Notes: generated from the sequence alone by a model not told the origin. DNA of 50,252 bases from Nostoc sp. T09 (GCF_002154695.1 NZ_MTAV01000125.1:1-50252); one strand, 5' to 3'; numbered from the stretch's first letter, positions 18,883 to 29,900 are shown. Program-made: numbers and translations.

Positions 18883-20541
18883 TTGAAAATTAAAATAATT
18901 AACCACAGTAAGAGTAGAGCTTGGATGCTCGGATGGTTAATCATTGCGAGCGTCAACGGATTTGTACAAAAAGCAACCGCACAAAACTATAGCTTTCCAT
19001 CCTCTACAAATCAATCTTACTTAGAAGAAGCCGAACCGATGTCACAAGTCACATCGGTATCTCAATTAAAAGACGTGCAGCCTACAGATTGGGCGTTTCA
19101 AGCCTTGCAATCTTTAGTAGAACGCTATGGTTGCATAGCAGGTTATCCAGATAACAGCTATCGTGGTAATCGCGCCTTGACTCGCTATGAATTCGCCGCA
19201 GGTGTCAATGCTTGCCTAGATAGAGTCAATGAGTTAATCGCTACAGCTACAAGTGATTTAGTTAGCCGCGAAGATTTAGCGAAGTTACAAAAATTACAAT
19301 CAGAATTTGCTTCAGAATTAGCAACATTGCGGGGTCGAGTTGATAGCTTAGAAGCTCGCACTACCGAACTTGAAGCTAAGCAATTCTCTACAACAACTAA
19401 ACTCAGTGGATTAGTAATAGTTGGTGTGCAAGGACGGAATAGCAATAGTGGTGATGTTAATCCCAGAGATGGTATCAAAGACACAAATGATGGTGGTACC
19501 AACATTGGTTTAATGTCCCTAACCCAGCTATCTTTAACTACGCAATTTACCCCTCGTAGTTACTTATTTACAGCTCTTTTAAATGGAATTGGTAGCTCTG
19601 GTCCTCGATTTACCAATAGCGTGTCTCGCAATGATATAAATCTCGGCTATGAATATCCTACAGATAACCAGTTTATTATCAGTGATCTCAATTATCATTG
19701 GTTAATTGCTGACAACTTAGCGCTGATGGTAGGAACCGAAGGCGTGAGTATGGCAAGTGCTTTCCGAGGACCAAACCGTGTAGAAAGTGCTGCTACCGGA
19801 CCATTATCTTTCTTTGCCCAACGAAATCCGATTTTAGATATAGGATTTGGTCATGGTGGTATAGCTATAGATTGGCAGTTTGCTAAACGTGCTAGCTTAC
19901 AGGCAATTTATTCTAGTTACATCCCCGGTAATCCTGGTAAACGCACAGGTTTATTTGATGGTACTACTACTACAGGTGTGCAATTACTGTTAACACCAAC
20001 TGATTCAGTAGATTTAAGTTTGTATTACGTCAATAATTATGCTTCAGATGGCTGTTTAAAGACTTACGTGGGTGATGAATGCTTAACTGCGAAATCAGAA
20101 CCCCTAGAAACTAATGCTGTTGGTGCCACTATCAGCTGGCAAATTTCGCCTCGTATGACTATTGGTGCATGGGGTGGCTATACTAATTCTTATATTCCTG
20201 GGCAACCAGGAAATGTGGAAACAACAAATTACATGGCATTTCTCAACTTCCCAGATTTATTTGCCAAAGGTAATTTAGGCGGAATTTATGTTGGGCAACC
20301 TCCTAGAATTACAAGTAGTAACTTACCCGTAGGAAGCAATGTTCCTGACTCAGTTAATACAGGCTTAGGACGTGCTGGAGGCCAACCAGGAACGACTACT
20401 CATATCGAAGCATTTTATCGTTTCCAACTGACAGATAATATTAGTATCACACCAGGAATAATTCATATTTTGGAACCTGGACATACACCAAATAACGAGC
20501 CAGTTACTATCGGCATTCTAAGAAGTACTTTTCTTTTTTAA
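18883..20541 (+). CDS. SLH-domain OprB-type carbohydrate-selective porin
   Basis: The 552-residue product has a signal peptide (about 1-33, ending Thr-Ala-Gln), an SLH domain (about 55-115), a coiled-coil spacer (about 118-165) and a beta-barrel to a terminal Phe. This is the architecture of the major cyanobacterial outer-membrane porins, in which the SLH domain holds peptidoglycan. I kept the TTG start because it supplies the basic residues of the signal peptide; the ATG at codon 15 lacks them. Its SLH and coiled coil are nearly the same as in the second porin at 23319-25001, while the barrels differ. Confidence 0.88.
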   Translation: MKIKIINHSKSRAWMLGWLIIASVNGFVQKATAQNYSFPSSTNQSYLEEAEPMSQVTSVSQLKDVQPTDWAFQALQSLVERYGCIAGYPDNSYRGNRALTRYEFAAGVNACLDRVNELIATATSDLVSREDLAKLQKLQSEFASELATLRGRVDSLEARTTELEAKQFSTTTKLSGLVIVGVQGRNSNSGDVNPRDGIKDTNDGGTNIGLMSLTQLSLTTQFTPRSYLFTALLNGIGSSGPRFTNSVSRNDINLGYEYPTDNQFIISDLNYHWLIADNLALMVGTEGVSMASAFRGPNRVESAATGPLSFFAQRNPILDIGFGHGGIAIDWQFAKRASLQAIYSSYIPGNPGKRTGLFDGTTTTGVQLLLTPTDSVDLSLYYVNNYASDGCLKTYVGDECLTAKSEPLETNAVGATISWQISPRMTIGAWGGYTNSYIPGQPGNVETTNYMAFLNFPDLFAKGNLGGIYVGQPPRITSSNLPVGSNVPDSVNTGLGRAGGQPGTTTHIEAFYRFQLTDNISITPGIIHILEPGHTPNNEPVTIGILRSTFLF

Positions 20542-21005
20542 TTTGTTGATATAGCCTTTTCTGACTCAGTGAGGTACAGGAAGAAGTAATTAATCACAGA
20601 TTAACAGTTCCTACCCTAAACTTCTCTATAGCTTGCTTCCCCTTGAGGCAAAGGCTACGTCTGATGGGGAACGGGTTCTGTTTTGGAGTACAAGTCTGGC
20701 GACCAAACGCAGTGTGCTCCGCAATGTGCTGGCTCCTTTTAGCTTAGTAAATAAACGTGTGAGCGATCGCTTTGGTTCATGGTTGAGCCAAGTAGAAGAT
20801 TTGTAGCAAATTGTTTGCGTAATTACCCTTAAGCTCCTGCAAATACTTAATAGTATTTTTACTGAGGCATTATGTCTGCTTTACAAAATACTCTAAATGG
20901 TCTCTTCCTCACGATTTCAATGAAGAGTCTTACTTTTGCTATCCATCTTGGGATCTAAACAGAAACAGGTGTGAGGAAGCCAAAACACTTTTAATTAGAA
21001 CAATC
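20542..21005. other. intergenic region with repeat-like block
   Basis: No coding sequence is seen in these 464 bases. The block at about 20635-20735 is GC-rich and resembles the repeat blocks near bases 1-75 and 1906-1995. It includes ACGCAGTGTGCTCC, close to CGCAGTGGCTCCCC. A HIP1 site lies near 20763. The promoter of the FG-GAP gene should lie in the last 150 bases. Confidence 0.5.
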
Positions 21006-23198
21006 ATGAGCCTATCATTTACAAGTGCTAACAACTTTCCAGTGAGTTCAAATCCCTCTTCAGATCCCGCTTATGTCGTAATCAAAGACTTAGACGGTGA
21101 TGCCAAACTTGACTTGGCGGTAGCGAACTTGACTTCCAACGATGTCTCAGTGCTTTTGAATGATGGTAATGATGGCTTTGGCACTCCCACCAACTTTCAA
21201 GTCGGAACCAATCCAGTTTTCCTGACCGCAGAAGACTTAAATGGTGACAACAAACCTGACTTGGCGGTGGTGAACGTTAATGATAATAACATCTCAGTGC
21301 TGTGGAACGATGGCAGTGGCGGCTTTGGCACTCCTACCAACTTCACAGTTGGGATAACTCCTACTTCCATCGCTGCGGGAGACATAGACGGTGATGGCAA
21401 ACTTGATTTGGTGGTGGCAAACGCTGATGACTACAACGTCTCAGTGTTATGGAACGGTGGCAATGGTAGTTTTAGCACTCCGACTAACATCCCACTTGGG
21501 ACGAGACCTTCTACCGCCCTAGTGGGAGATATAGACGGTGATGGCAAACTTGACTTAATTGTGGCGAATGCTAATAACCAAAATGTCTCAGTGCTGTTAA
21601 ACGATGGTAGTGGCGGCTTTGGCACTCCTACCAACTTCACAGTTGGGATGATACCTTATCACATCGTATTGGGAGACATAAATACTGATGGCAAACTTGA
21701 CTTGGTGGTAGCAAGCTATCTTTCTAACGATGTCTCAGTGCTGTTAAACAATGGTAGTGGTGGTTTTGGCACTCCCACTAATTTCACAGTTGGGACAAGT
21801 TCTAGTTCCGCCGTCTTGGAAGATATAGATGGTGACGGCAAACTTGACTTGGTATTGGCAAACGCTAACAACAAAAACCTTTCAGTGCTGTTAAACAATG
21901 GTAGTGGTGGCTTTGGCACTCCCACTAATTTCCCAGTTGAAACATCTTTAGCTGACGTTGCTGTGGGCGACATAGATGGTGACGGCAAACCTGACTTAGT
22001 AGCTACGAATCGTAATCTAGATAGCATCTCGTTACTGCTTTATAATTCTGCGCCTACAGACTTAATATTTAGCGCTATCAGTGGTGATGGTAATGATGGC
22101 TTTGAGAAGGAATTGGCTATTAATGCCAGCGAACTGGGATTGGCTGCAAATAACCAAATCACAACGATGGTTGAGTTCACAAATATTACTGAGAATATTT
22201 TTACTGTCAAAAGTAAAGTTAAAGGTGATAAAGCAAAACTCTCAATCAAAATTGAAGGTAGCACTTCTAAAGTAGTCAATGAAATAGGTGTATTTATTGT
22301 TGACGATGCCCAAGGTACAATTGATGGTATTGCTCCTGGTGCAGCAGATTATGCAGAAGTAGCGCTCAAGCGAGCAAAGGTAGTTTGCTCTGCTATTGCC
22401 AATGCACCCGATGGTTTTAATGCAGGTGACCTACCAAGGTTATTAGAATTCGACTCAGGTGCAAACTTAAGATTCTATATGATACGCAACAGCACCACTG
22501 ATGCAGTGCTATCTGGACAAACTTCTTTGTCGGAGGTAGTCTTTTCATCTGCTACAAATGTCAAAGTGGAAAGCACTGAAACTGAAGGGTTCTCTCTTAA
22601 TTGGAAGGGTTTAGCTAGTGGCAGCAGCGATTTAGTGGTGAAGATTAAGGAAACTAATCAAGACATACCTTTAGGTATAGCCCTCCAAGGAAAGCATCAA
22701 GGTGAACTCATTGATTTACGGGAAGCCAAAACTAAGGTAAAAGCAGAGTTCATCATTAACAGAGAAGCTGCTTATGACAACTTAGTTGGCTTCTGTAGAG
22801 TAAATGATGAGAATGGAGGTATTGATAGCGATCGCGATGGTAAGATTGATTTCCGTCCAGGGGATGCAGGCTACATTAAAGCTATGCTTCGCTCTCGTGT
22901 TGAGGGTATTGACTTGAAGGTGAACAATCAAGGTAAAGCCACTTTCACTGGCAGTTTTGAATCAGGTTCGCTTTTTGTACCTTTTATTATTGCAAGTAAT
23001 ACTATAGAAGCAATTTTAAGTAGTAATTCTAACGACTTAGCAGTTTACAGTCCATTTTTAGGCGCAAATTCTGACAAAAACAATCATGTCCGCTTACTAG
23101 GCAATAATATATTTGGCTTTGAGGATCAAGCAGGAGCAGGCAGCGATTGGGATTACAACGATCTAATTGTTCAAGTCAAATTGACTCTAGATGGTTGA
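21006..23198 (+). CDS. FG-GAP/VCBS beta-propeller protein with DUF4114 C-terminus
   Basis: The 730-residue product has seven tandem 49-residue repeats (about 25-350), each with Asp-x-Asp-Gly-Asp-x-Lys-x-Asp-Leu, a calcium-binding loop typical of integrin-like FG-GAP propellers. A middle region (about 350-560) is beta-rich. The C-terminus (about 580-730) matches DUF4114 proteins of cyanobacteria, with Asp-Arg-Asp-Gly-Lys-Ile-Asp, Arg-Pro-Gly-Asp-Ala-Gly-Tyr, and a final Phe-Glu-Asp-Gln-x6-Trp-Asp-Tyr-Asn-Asp-Leu. No N-terminal signal peptide is visible, so if it is exported a C-terminal (type I) route is more likely. It is flanked by two porin genes and is probably a surface or extracellular calcium-binding protein. 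Confidence 0.88.
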   Translation: MSLSFTSANNFPVSSNPSSDPAYVVIKDLDGDAKLDLAVANLTSNDVSVLLNDGNDGFGTPTNFQVGTNPVFLTAEDLNGDNKPDLAVVNVNDNNISVLWNDGSGGFGTPTNFTVGITPTSIAAGDIDGDGKLDLVVANADDYNVSVLWNGGNGSFSTPTNIPLGTRPSTALVGDIDGDGKLDLIVANANNQNVSVLLNDGSGGFGTPTNFTVGMIPYHIVLGDINTDGKLDLVVASYLSNDVSVLLNNGSGGFGTPTNFTVGTSSSSAVLEDIDGDGKLDLVLANANNKNLSVLLNNGSGGFGTPTNFPVETSLADVAVGDIDGDGKPDLVATNRNLDSISLLLYNSAPTDLIFSAISGDGNDGFEKELAINASELGLAANNQITTMVEFTNITENIFTVKSKVKGDKAKLSIKIEGSTSKVVNEIGVFIVDDAQGTIDGIAPGAADYAEVALKRAKVVCSAIANAPDGFNAGDLPRLLEFDSGANLRFYMIRNSTTDAVLSGQTSLSEVVFSSATNVKVESTETEGFSLNWKGLASGSSDLVVKIKETNQDIPLGIALQGKHQGELIDLREAKTKVKAEFIINREAAYDNLVGFCRVNDENGGIDSDRDGKIDFRPGDAGYIKAMLRSRVEGIDLKVNNQGKATFTGSFESGSLFVPFIIASNTIEAILSSNSNDLAVYSPFLGANSDKNNHVRLLGNNIFGFEDQAGAGSDWDYNDLIVQVKLTLDG
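21141..22040 (+). repeat. 147-bp tandem coding repeats
   Basis: The DNA repeat unit begins at 21141, 21288, 21435 and so on, reaching 22023 after exactly six periods of 147 bp. No insertion or deletion is therefore needed across the array. Units share long identical stretches, such as GGCTTTGGCACTCC, which suggests recent duplication or gene conversion between repeats. Confidence 0.8.
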
Positions 23199-23293
23199 AT
23201 CTTATTTAAGTTGTGAGATTTTTCATGTTCATACAGCGTTTTTGACAAGAGAAGACTATCCTTTGCCAGCAGTTATACCAAGTTGAAATGTAG

Positions 23294-23312
23294 GGGCGGG
23301 GTTTTCCCGCCC
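23294..23312. terminator. bidirectional terminator between the FG-GAP gene and porin
   Basis: GGGCGGG (23294-23300) and CCCGCCC (23306-23312) form a perfect GC stem with loop GTTTT, followed on the plus strand by TTTAGTTT. The two genes converge here, with stops at 23198 and 23319. The hairpin is the best intrinsic-terminator candidate in the window, although similar hairpins also occur as interspersed repeats in cyanobacteria. Confidence 0.7.
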
Positions 23313-23318
23313 TTTAGT

Positions 23319-25001
23319 TTAGAAAGTGAAAGTAGTTCTCAATGTCCCAATTACGGCATTATCGCTATTAACAGCTTGGCCAGGATTAGTTAACCAAATC
23401 ACACCAGGAGTAATAGAAATGTTGTCGCTGACGCGATACCTATAGAAACCTTCAATATGGTAAGGGCGATCGCCACCTACACTACCTAAGTAGGGTTGGG
23501 CACCTGCAAAAATTCCTAAAAGGTTGCCTTTTTTACCTAAATCTGGCAAAGCTACCCCAACTCCGTAACTCCAAACTTCACCATCATTATTAGCAACTAA
23601 GTCTGTAATGTCGCTGTAAAGCACAAAGCCACTAATTGAGAGTTTATCGCTAGGTTTGAAAGCCGCCTCCAAACCGTAAGAGTTACTCTGATATGGACTT
23701 CCACCACCGACAAAGTTGGCTTGAGAAGTACCGACTACAGGAAGGTTATATGTGCCGAAATCGAATAAAGCACTATTTGCGCCATGATATCCATGAACGT
23801 AGGTTGCAGCTAAGGTCAGGCGATCGCCAACGTTCAGGTTTAATTGTGCTAAAGCTGCATAGTTACCTTCAAATAAACCTGCATTTGCTGCTGGGCTATT
23901 CGCTTGGGAGGCCAAGTAACCCAAGGTTACTGAAGGTTTGAAAGTACTGTTAGCACTACCAAATACTAAGTTAACGCCTGCGCCTGCACCACCACCAATT
24001 CGGTAAATTGGGCTTTCAGATGCAAAGGTAGATAAAGCACCGTTACCGCCATCAAAATCTTCAAAGTATGGGTTGACGGTAGGTACATAATCGCTGTGAA
24101 TACCACCACTAGCTGCTAGGTATACTTGGGAGTTGCCAATTGGAAAGTAGTATGACAACCAGTCAATGAAAACACTGTTATTGGTACTAGGGGTAATGTT
24201 AAAGCTTTGAGTACCCTCAAATGTGCCATTTGGTAAAGTTAATCCAACTGCATTACTAGTAGCAAGCCTAGTGTGCAATATATCTTTACCTGTGAAGCTG
24301 GTTTGTAAGTCTAAACGTACCCTGTTTTGGAAGACAGTGTTGTTGTTGTCGTTGCTGCCAAAGTTATCGGTAACAGCAAAAATTGCCTCACCAACTAGCT
24401 TGGTTGTAGTAGAAAATTGATTTGCTTCTAGTTCAGCAGTACGCGCCTCTAGAGAATCTACTCGACCACGTAATGTTGCTAGTTCTGCGGAGAATTCTTC
24501 TTGCAAACGCTGGAGGGTGGCTAAATCTTGTTTTGTCACCAAGTCAGCAGTTGCTGTAGCAATCAGTTCATTAACTCTATCTAAACAAGCATTCAAACCT
24601 GCGGCAAATTCATAACGGGTTAAAGCACGGTTCCCACGATAAGTACCGTTGGGATAACCGGCGATACAACCATACCGCTCAACTAGAGACTGCAATGCTT
24701 GAAATGCCCAATCAGTTGGCTGTACATCAGAAAACTGCGAAACTGACGTAACCTGAGACATTGAATTTTGGTTATCAGCTTCAGTTTCTAAAACTTTATT
24801 ATCATCAGTCTTGACTTGAGCAATTAACTGCTGATTAATTTTTGCTTGGTCTGTTGCAATAGCAGCAGCACTAGCCTTTCTTGGTGCTTGACTTTGAGAA
24901 TTATCTAACTTTTCAGCAGCCATGACATTGGCTGAAAGCAACACATTTGCACCCAAAATAACTGGAAATAGCGCCAGATTTGTCCAAAATATACGAGACA
25001 T
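23319..25001 (-). CDS. SLH-domain OprB-type porin, second copy
   Basis: I chose the ATG at 25001 (560 residues), which begins a classic signal peptide (about 1-29, ending Val-Met-Ala-Ala) and has GGAGGAG 14-20 bases upstream. A GTG further out would add 26 unlikely residues. An SLH domain lies at about 80-140, a coiled-coil spacer at about 143-190, then a beta-barrel ending in Phe-Thr-Phe. The SLH and spacer are almost identical to those of the porin at 18883, whereas the barrel has diverged and may differ in selectivity. A 10-bp hairpin lies 250 bases upstream in the leader region. Confidence 0.92.
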   Translation of the reverse strand: MSRIFWTNLALFPVILGANVLLSANVMAAEKLDNSQSQAPRKASAAAIATDQAKINQQLIAQVKTDDNKVLETEADNQNSMSQVTSVSQFSDVQPTDWAFQALQSLVERYGCIAGYPNGTYRGNRALTRYEFAAGLNACLDRVNELIATATADLVTKQDLATLQRLQEEFSAELATLRGRVDSLEARTAELEANQFSTTTKLVGEAIFAVTDNFGSNDNNNTVFQNRVRLDLQTSFTGKDILHTRLATSNAVGLTLPNGTFEGTQSFNITPSTNNSVFIDWLSYYFPIGNSQVYLAASGGIHSDYVPTVNPYFEDFDGGNGALSTFASESPIYRIGGGAGAGVNLVFGSANSTFKPSVTLGYLASQANSPAANAGLFEGNYAALAQLNLNVGDRLTLAATYVHGYHGANSALFDFGTYNLPVVGTSQANFVGGGSPYQSNSYGLEAAFKPSDKLSISGFVLYSDITDLVANNDGEVWSYGVGVALPDLGKKGNLLGIFAGAQPYLGSVGGDRPYHIEGFYRYRVSDNISITPGVIWLTNPGQAVNSDNAVIGTLRTTFTF

Positions 25002-25250
25002 ATTTTCCGTTTTCTCCTCCAAGAAATACCCAGAGTTAATAGTTGCAAACAACAAATAAATCGGGTAGTTTCTGCACACCTTTAAAGTTAAATAGATTAT
25101 ATTGTTTAGCGGTATAAAGTCAAGCAGTGGTTTATGAAGCTATCACAAAAAACTTCATATTGAAAGCTCTTATTTAGTTCTGTTTAGCCGTAATCACAAC
25201 ACAATTTACCCAAATACAACTTTGGTAAAGGGATGTTACTAGCTGTTTTT

Positions 25251-25281
25251 ACACAAAGTCACGAAGTTGACGACTTTGTGT
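25251..25281. promoter_or_regulatory. hairpin in the long leader region of the second porin
   Basis: ACACAAAGTC (25251-25260) and GACTTTGTGT (25272-25281) form a perfect 10-bp stem with an 11-base loop. It lies in the 821-base gap 25002-25822, 250 bases before the porin start. No T-run follows on either strand, so a leader structure or operator is as likely as a terminator. The rest of the gap is very AT-rich (25310-25480), with repeat-like pieces near 25500-25600 that resemble bases 90-110, and nothing coding. Confidence 0.4.
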
Positions 25282-25822
25282 TGAGTACCTAATGCAGAAC
25301 AAATATCTTTCTATCGTATGGTATTTGTCTTTGTTCTCATAAATTAATTTTTAATATGCAGAGTATTTACAATTTTCATGTGCAAAATTCATTATTTTTA
25401 TGCAAAATTATCAAAAAAATATTTCTGTATCAAAAATAACAAAAAAGCAAAAAAACAAATAAATATATGAAAAATTAAAATAACACTTATAGCAATCCGA
25501 TTTGATTCCTGAACTTACAAACTAGAGGTAGGGAACAGGGAACAGGAAAGAATAGAGGTGGAGTCTACCTAGCTTCGCAAAAATCAAATACGATTCCTAT
25601 ATATAAACCGTCTTGATCAATAGAAGCAGCAGAATCCTTTGATGTTTTCCTAGTTGGTTCTCGGAACTCAATGAATCTATTACAAGATAAGGGATTGATC
25701 AAATCTTGTTGGTACACAGGTTGCTTTAATAGTGCTTGGCAATTCTACGCTAGCGATCGCCGAGTTTAAGAATTTGATGCGCAATCATATCAAAATAGTA
25801 GTAATAGGAAGCGATCGCACTT

Positions 25823-26974
25823 CTACCCCCCTGAACGGGTACTACAAAGGTCTAAAACAAGGTGGGAAGAAATTGTTACTGTAAACGATGTGCCAATGCC
25901 GACTTTACTTTCAACGGTAATGTTTCCTTGATGAGCATCCACACACTTTTTCACAATGGATAACCCTAATCCCGTACCGGGAATGTTGCTGACATTAATT
26001 CCTCTATGGAAGGGTGTAAATAGTTTTGCCAAATCTTGATTTGTTAGCCCAATTCCTTGGTCTTGAATGTGGAATTGAACATAATCTAACTCACACCGTA
26101 ACTCGAATGTCACTCTACTACCTTCTGGAGAGTATTTTATGGCATTCTCCAGTAAGTTGGTCAGGATGTGTTGCAATAACTTGGGATCAAGCTCATAAAA
26201 AAGCTGTGCTGTTTCTTCGCATCCCGAAACGGTCAAAACCAATCTATCTCTAGTTTTAGAATGGGATTGGAGATCTTCTACCAGGCTGGAGCAGAACTGG
26301 TAAATATTGATGAGTGTTGGTTGGCATTGAAACTGCTCTTGTTCCACTTGGCCCAGAACTAAAACATCTGTAATCAGTTGCGCCATGTGCTTGATAGCTG
26401 CTTTACCCCGTTGTATATGAGCCAGTCGCTTTTGGGGAGTTAGTGAATCCGGCTGTTCAAAGAGTTCTAGTGTCACGAGTAGGGAACTTAACGGATTGCG
26501 AAATTCATGGGAAACAATGGAGACGAATTGAGATTTGAGTTCGTTAAGCTGTTTTTCTTTCTCCAGTGCTTGTCGTACAGCTTGCTCTGCTAGATGGTTA
26601 GCCAAGGCTACCTGGATAGCAATTATGAGATCCTGTTCCTCAAAGGGTTTAACGATGTAGCCGTAAGGGTGCGTAGCGATCGCCTCCTTTAATGTTGCCT
26701 CATCAGCATGGGCAGTCAGAAACACAACAGGTAGATGAAACTGTTGATGAATTTGATCTGCTGCTTCAATCCCGCTTTTGTCGCCTTGAAGGTAAATATC
26801 CATTAACACTAGATCGGGTTTGGTTGCTGCAACGAGCTCCAAAGCTTTTTCGGCAGAATTAGCTGTTCCAGACACGCTGTAGCCTAACTTTTTCAGATGT
26901 TGTTTGATATCTAGAGCAATCACCCACTCATCCTCGACAATTAGGATAGTGGGGCTAGAAGAGTGTTGCGCCAT
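25823..26974 (-). CDS. response regulator-histidine kinase (REC-HisKA-HATPase)
   Basis: The 383-residue cytoplasmic protein has a receiver domain at about 9-122 (acidic pair Glu14/Asp15, phosphoacceptor Asp59, Lys109) followed directly by a kinase. Its phospho-histidine is His156 in Ser-His-Glu-Phe-Arg-Asn-Pro-Leu, and an ATPase domain with Gly-Thr-Gly-Leu-Gly-Leu lies to the C-terminus. The receiver-first order lets an upstream kinase control its activity. AAGG precedes the ATG. It starts one base after the stop of the 1150-residue kinase gene, so the two are one operon and probably one pathway. It is a close paralogue of the gene at 30954-32129. Confidence 0.93.
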   Translation of the reverse strand: MAQHSSSPTILIVEDEWVIALDIKQHLKKLGYSVSGTANSAEKALELVAATKPDLVLMDIYLQGDKSGIEAADQIHQQFHLPVVFLTAHADEATLKEAIATHPYGYIVKPFEEQDLIIAIQVALANHLAEQAVRQALEKEKQLNELKSQFVSIVSHEFRNPLSSLLVTLELFEQPDSLTPQKRLAHIQRGKAAIKHMAQLITDVLVLGQVEQEQFQCQPTLINIYQFCSSLVEDLQSHSKTRDRLVLTVSGCEETAQLFYELDPKLLQHILTNLLENAIKYSPEGSRVTFELRCELDYVQFHIQDQGIGLTNQDLAKLFTPFHRGINVSNIPGTGLGLSIVKKCVDAHQGNITVESKVGIGTSFTVTISSHLVLDLCSTRSGG

Positions 26975-26975
26975 A

Positions 26976-29900
26976 TTACAACCTTTTTCGCAAGAGAATC
27001 TTGAACTGAGTGCCTCTTTGCCTATCTAGTTGCAGCGTACCTCCAAGTTGTTCTGTTAATCCATGTATAAGTTGCATTCCCAGTGAAGTAGTATACTGAG
27101 GATCAATATGGGTAGGTATTCCAATTCCATTATCTTTGACAATTAGACAATAATACTCAGGATCATCCAGCCAGAATTGCAAGATAATTTCGCCTTGTTG
27201 GTTGGGAAAAGCATACTTCAAGGCATTAGAAATTAGCTCATTGATGATTAAACCGCAAGGAACAGCTGTATCTAGATCTAGTTCCAGATCTGCTACTTCT
27301 AGGAAAACACGGATAAATGATTTATTACAGGTATAGGAGCGGACTAAATCATTGACGAGGTGTTGAACATAGGTTGCGAAGTTAATTCGGGCAAGGTTTT
27401 CAGAACGATAGAGCCGTTCGTGAACGAGTGCCATAGTTTTGACTCGACGCTGGCTTTCGCTGAGTAACTTCAGTACAGCAGGGTCGTCAATGCTCCCAGC
27501 TTGCAGACTTAACAAGCTAGAAACCATTTGCATGTTGTTCTTGACCCGGTGATAGACCTCGCGCAATAAAACTTCTTTTTCTTTGAGAGATGCTCGGATT
27601 TGTTCTTCAATTTGTTGGCGTTCTTGCAGTTCAATTTGAAGCTGCCTGTAAAGTTCAGACTGCTGGATAGCGATCGCCAATTGGTTTGATATCTGCTGCA
27701 ACAGTTCCATCTCCCAAGACTGCCAATGGCGAGGAGATGCATTTTGGTAAACCGCTAACAGACCCCAAAGATGATCTCCATAGAAAATAGGAGCGATCGC
27801 ATAGGCTCTGGCTTGAAACTGTTCTAGAAGCGCAATATGACAATGCTGGTGGCCAACAGTATAGATATCCTCAACAGCAAAGGTTTCATGATTTTTGTAG
27901 CGTCCTCCTCGAGTTGCTTGCAAATGAGTATCTTCCCAAACTTTTTGAATGTCGGGTTTAACCAGTTTGACCCAATCTGGAGCGACTGACTCCACGATAA
28001 AACTGCCACTCCAATCGGAATTAAAGCGATACACAGCAACCCGATCGGCTTGCAATGTTTGCCTAATCTCTGTTACGGCAGTTGTGAGGATGGCATCTAA
28101 ATCTAGAGACTGACGTATTTCTTGGGTAACGAGCCGGAGCAAATGCTCAAGTCTTGCTTGCTGGCGTAGGGCTGCTTCTGCTTGTTTGCGTTGCGTAGCT
28201 TGCCGATAGGCCTCGCTCACGTCTTGCAAAACTCCATGCCAGGCAAAAGCTCCATTTTCCCGTGGTTCAACTTGAGAATTGATTTGCACCCATTTAAGTT
28301 TGCCCGAGGGCGTAATCATGCGATATTCCATGAAAAAAGGTTCTAGGTTCTGGATGCAACGGGCCATGATGGCAGCGCGAGTGGGTAAATCTTCAGGATG
28401 AATCAGCTTGAGTATAGAGGTAGCATCTTGCATTGCTTGCTCTGCTGTTACCTCGATGATAGATTTACAGGCTGGACTGATGTATTCAAACCAAATGTAG
28501 CCATTGGCTTCCTGAACCATCGTGTAGACCACTGCGGAAATCTTGCTAAAATTCTGCAACCACCTTTCGCTGCGTCGCAAAGCGGCTTCTGCCTGTTTGC
28601 GATTGGTAATATCCATAGCAATTCCTGTTAGCCTCACAGGTTGTCCCTGCTTGTCCAGCACACAAGCACCTCGTGAGTACACCCAACGAATATTGCCATC
28701 CCTTCGTATCTGCCTATACTCTACTTCATAAGAAGAACCTTGTTCTATCACTTGCCTTGTTTGTTGCACAACATAGTCCCGATCATCAGGATGAACGCAA
28801 CTCAAGAACAACTGGAAGTTTGGGTAAGGACTGAGTACTTCTCCGTTTTGATCGAGAACACGTCCTTGAGCATCCGTTTGAAAGCCAAATAGCTCATATT
28901 CTTCAGGCGACCAGTGGACGATTTTCGTCTGTATATTCAAGTTCCAAGTTCCCATCTTGGCAGCAGAGAGTGCCATTTTGAGTTGGGCAGTACGTTCCTG
29001 AACTCGCTGTTCTAACTCCAGGTTGAGTTGTTGCAATGCCGCTTCGGCGCGCTGGCGATCGCTGAGTTCTTGCTGCACCTGTTGATAGAGTTGTGCTTGT
29101 TGAATAGCGATCGCTAACTGATCTGCTACTTTACGAGCGAGTTCTACCTCTTCTTCTTTCCAAGGAGCTTCTTCAACAGGCTTTGATAGCGATAAGCTAC
29201 CCCAAATTGTATCGTTAACGACGATAGGTGTTAACAACCAGGCAGGAGGACGAATCTGGGCAATTTTTTGGTTAATTGGATCGTTAATGCTATCCATTCC
29301 ATCTATCCGCACTACCTGGAGTTGCTTCAGCTGTGCAGCGAAGGGATTACCCCGATCGGGAATTTCTAAACCTGTTATATCTGTTAGCGATGCATCTTTG
29401 CAATCAGATGCTAGAGTTTGCCAGCATTGGCGTTCTGGAAAATACTGCACAATAGAAGTCCGATGAACTCCTAATAATTCAGTGACTTCAGCTATGGCTG
29501 TGGAGAAGATCGTCGATAAATCCAGGGAACTGCGAATGCTTTGAACTACCCGATTTAAGGTTTGCTCTTGCTTTGCCTGACGCTTTAAGGCAATTTCGGC
29601 TGCTTTGCGATCGGTAACATCCCGCGAAATACACAGTATCGACTCAATCACGTTATCACGAGTCAGTTCAGGTGCGATCGCCATTTCAAAGGAACGCACT
29701 CCGTTAAGTGTCAGAGTTTCAAATTCAATGATCTGTTTTTGACCCGTTGTCAGTAGTGCTTGGGCAGCCGCTTCCCAGGTGTTAATCATTGCCAGAGGCA
29801 ATCCCAATTCGCGACAGGTTTTGCCCAAAAACACTTCTGCCGGAATTCCTGTGAGTTGTGTCAGGGCTGGACTAGTGTAAAGATGCCGCAGCTGGGTATC

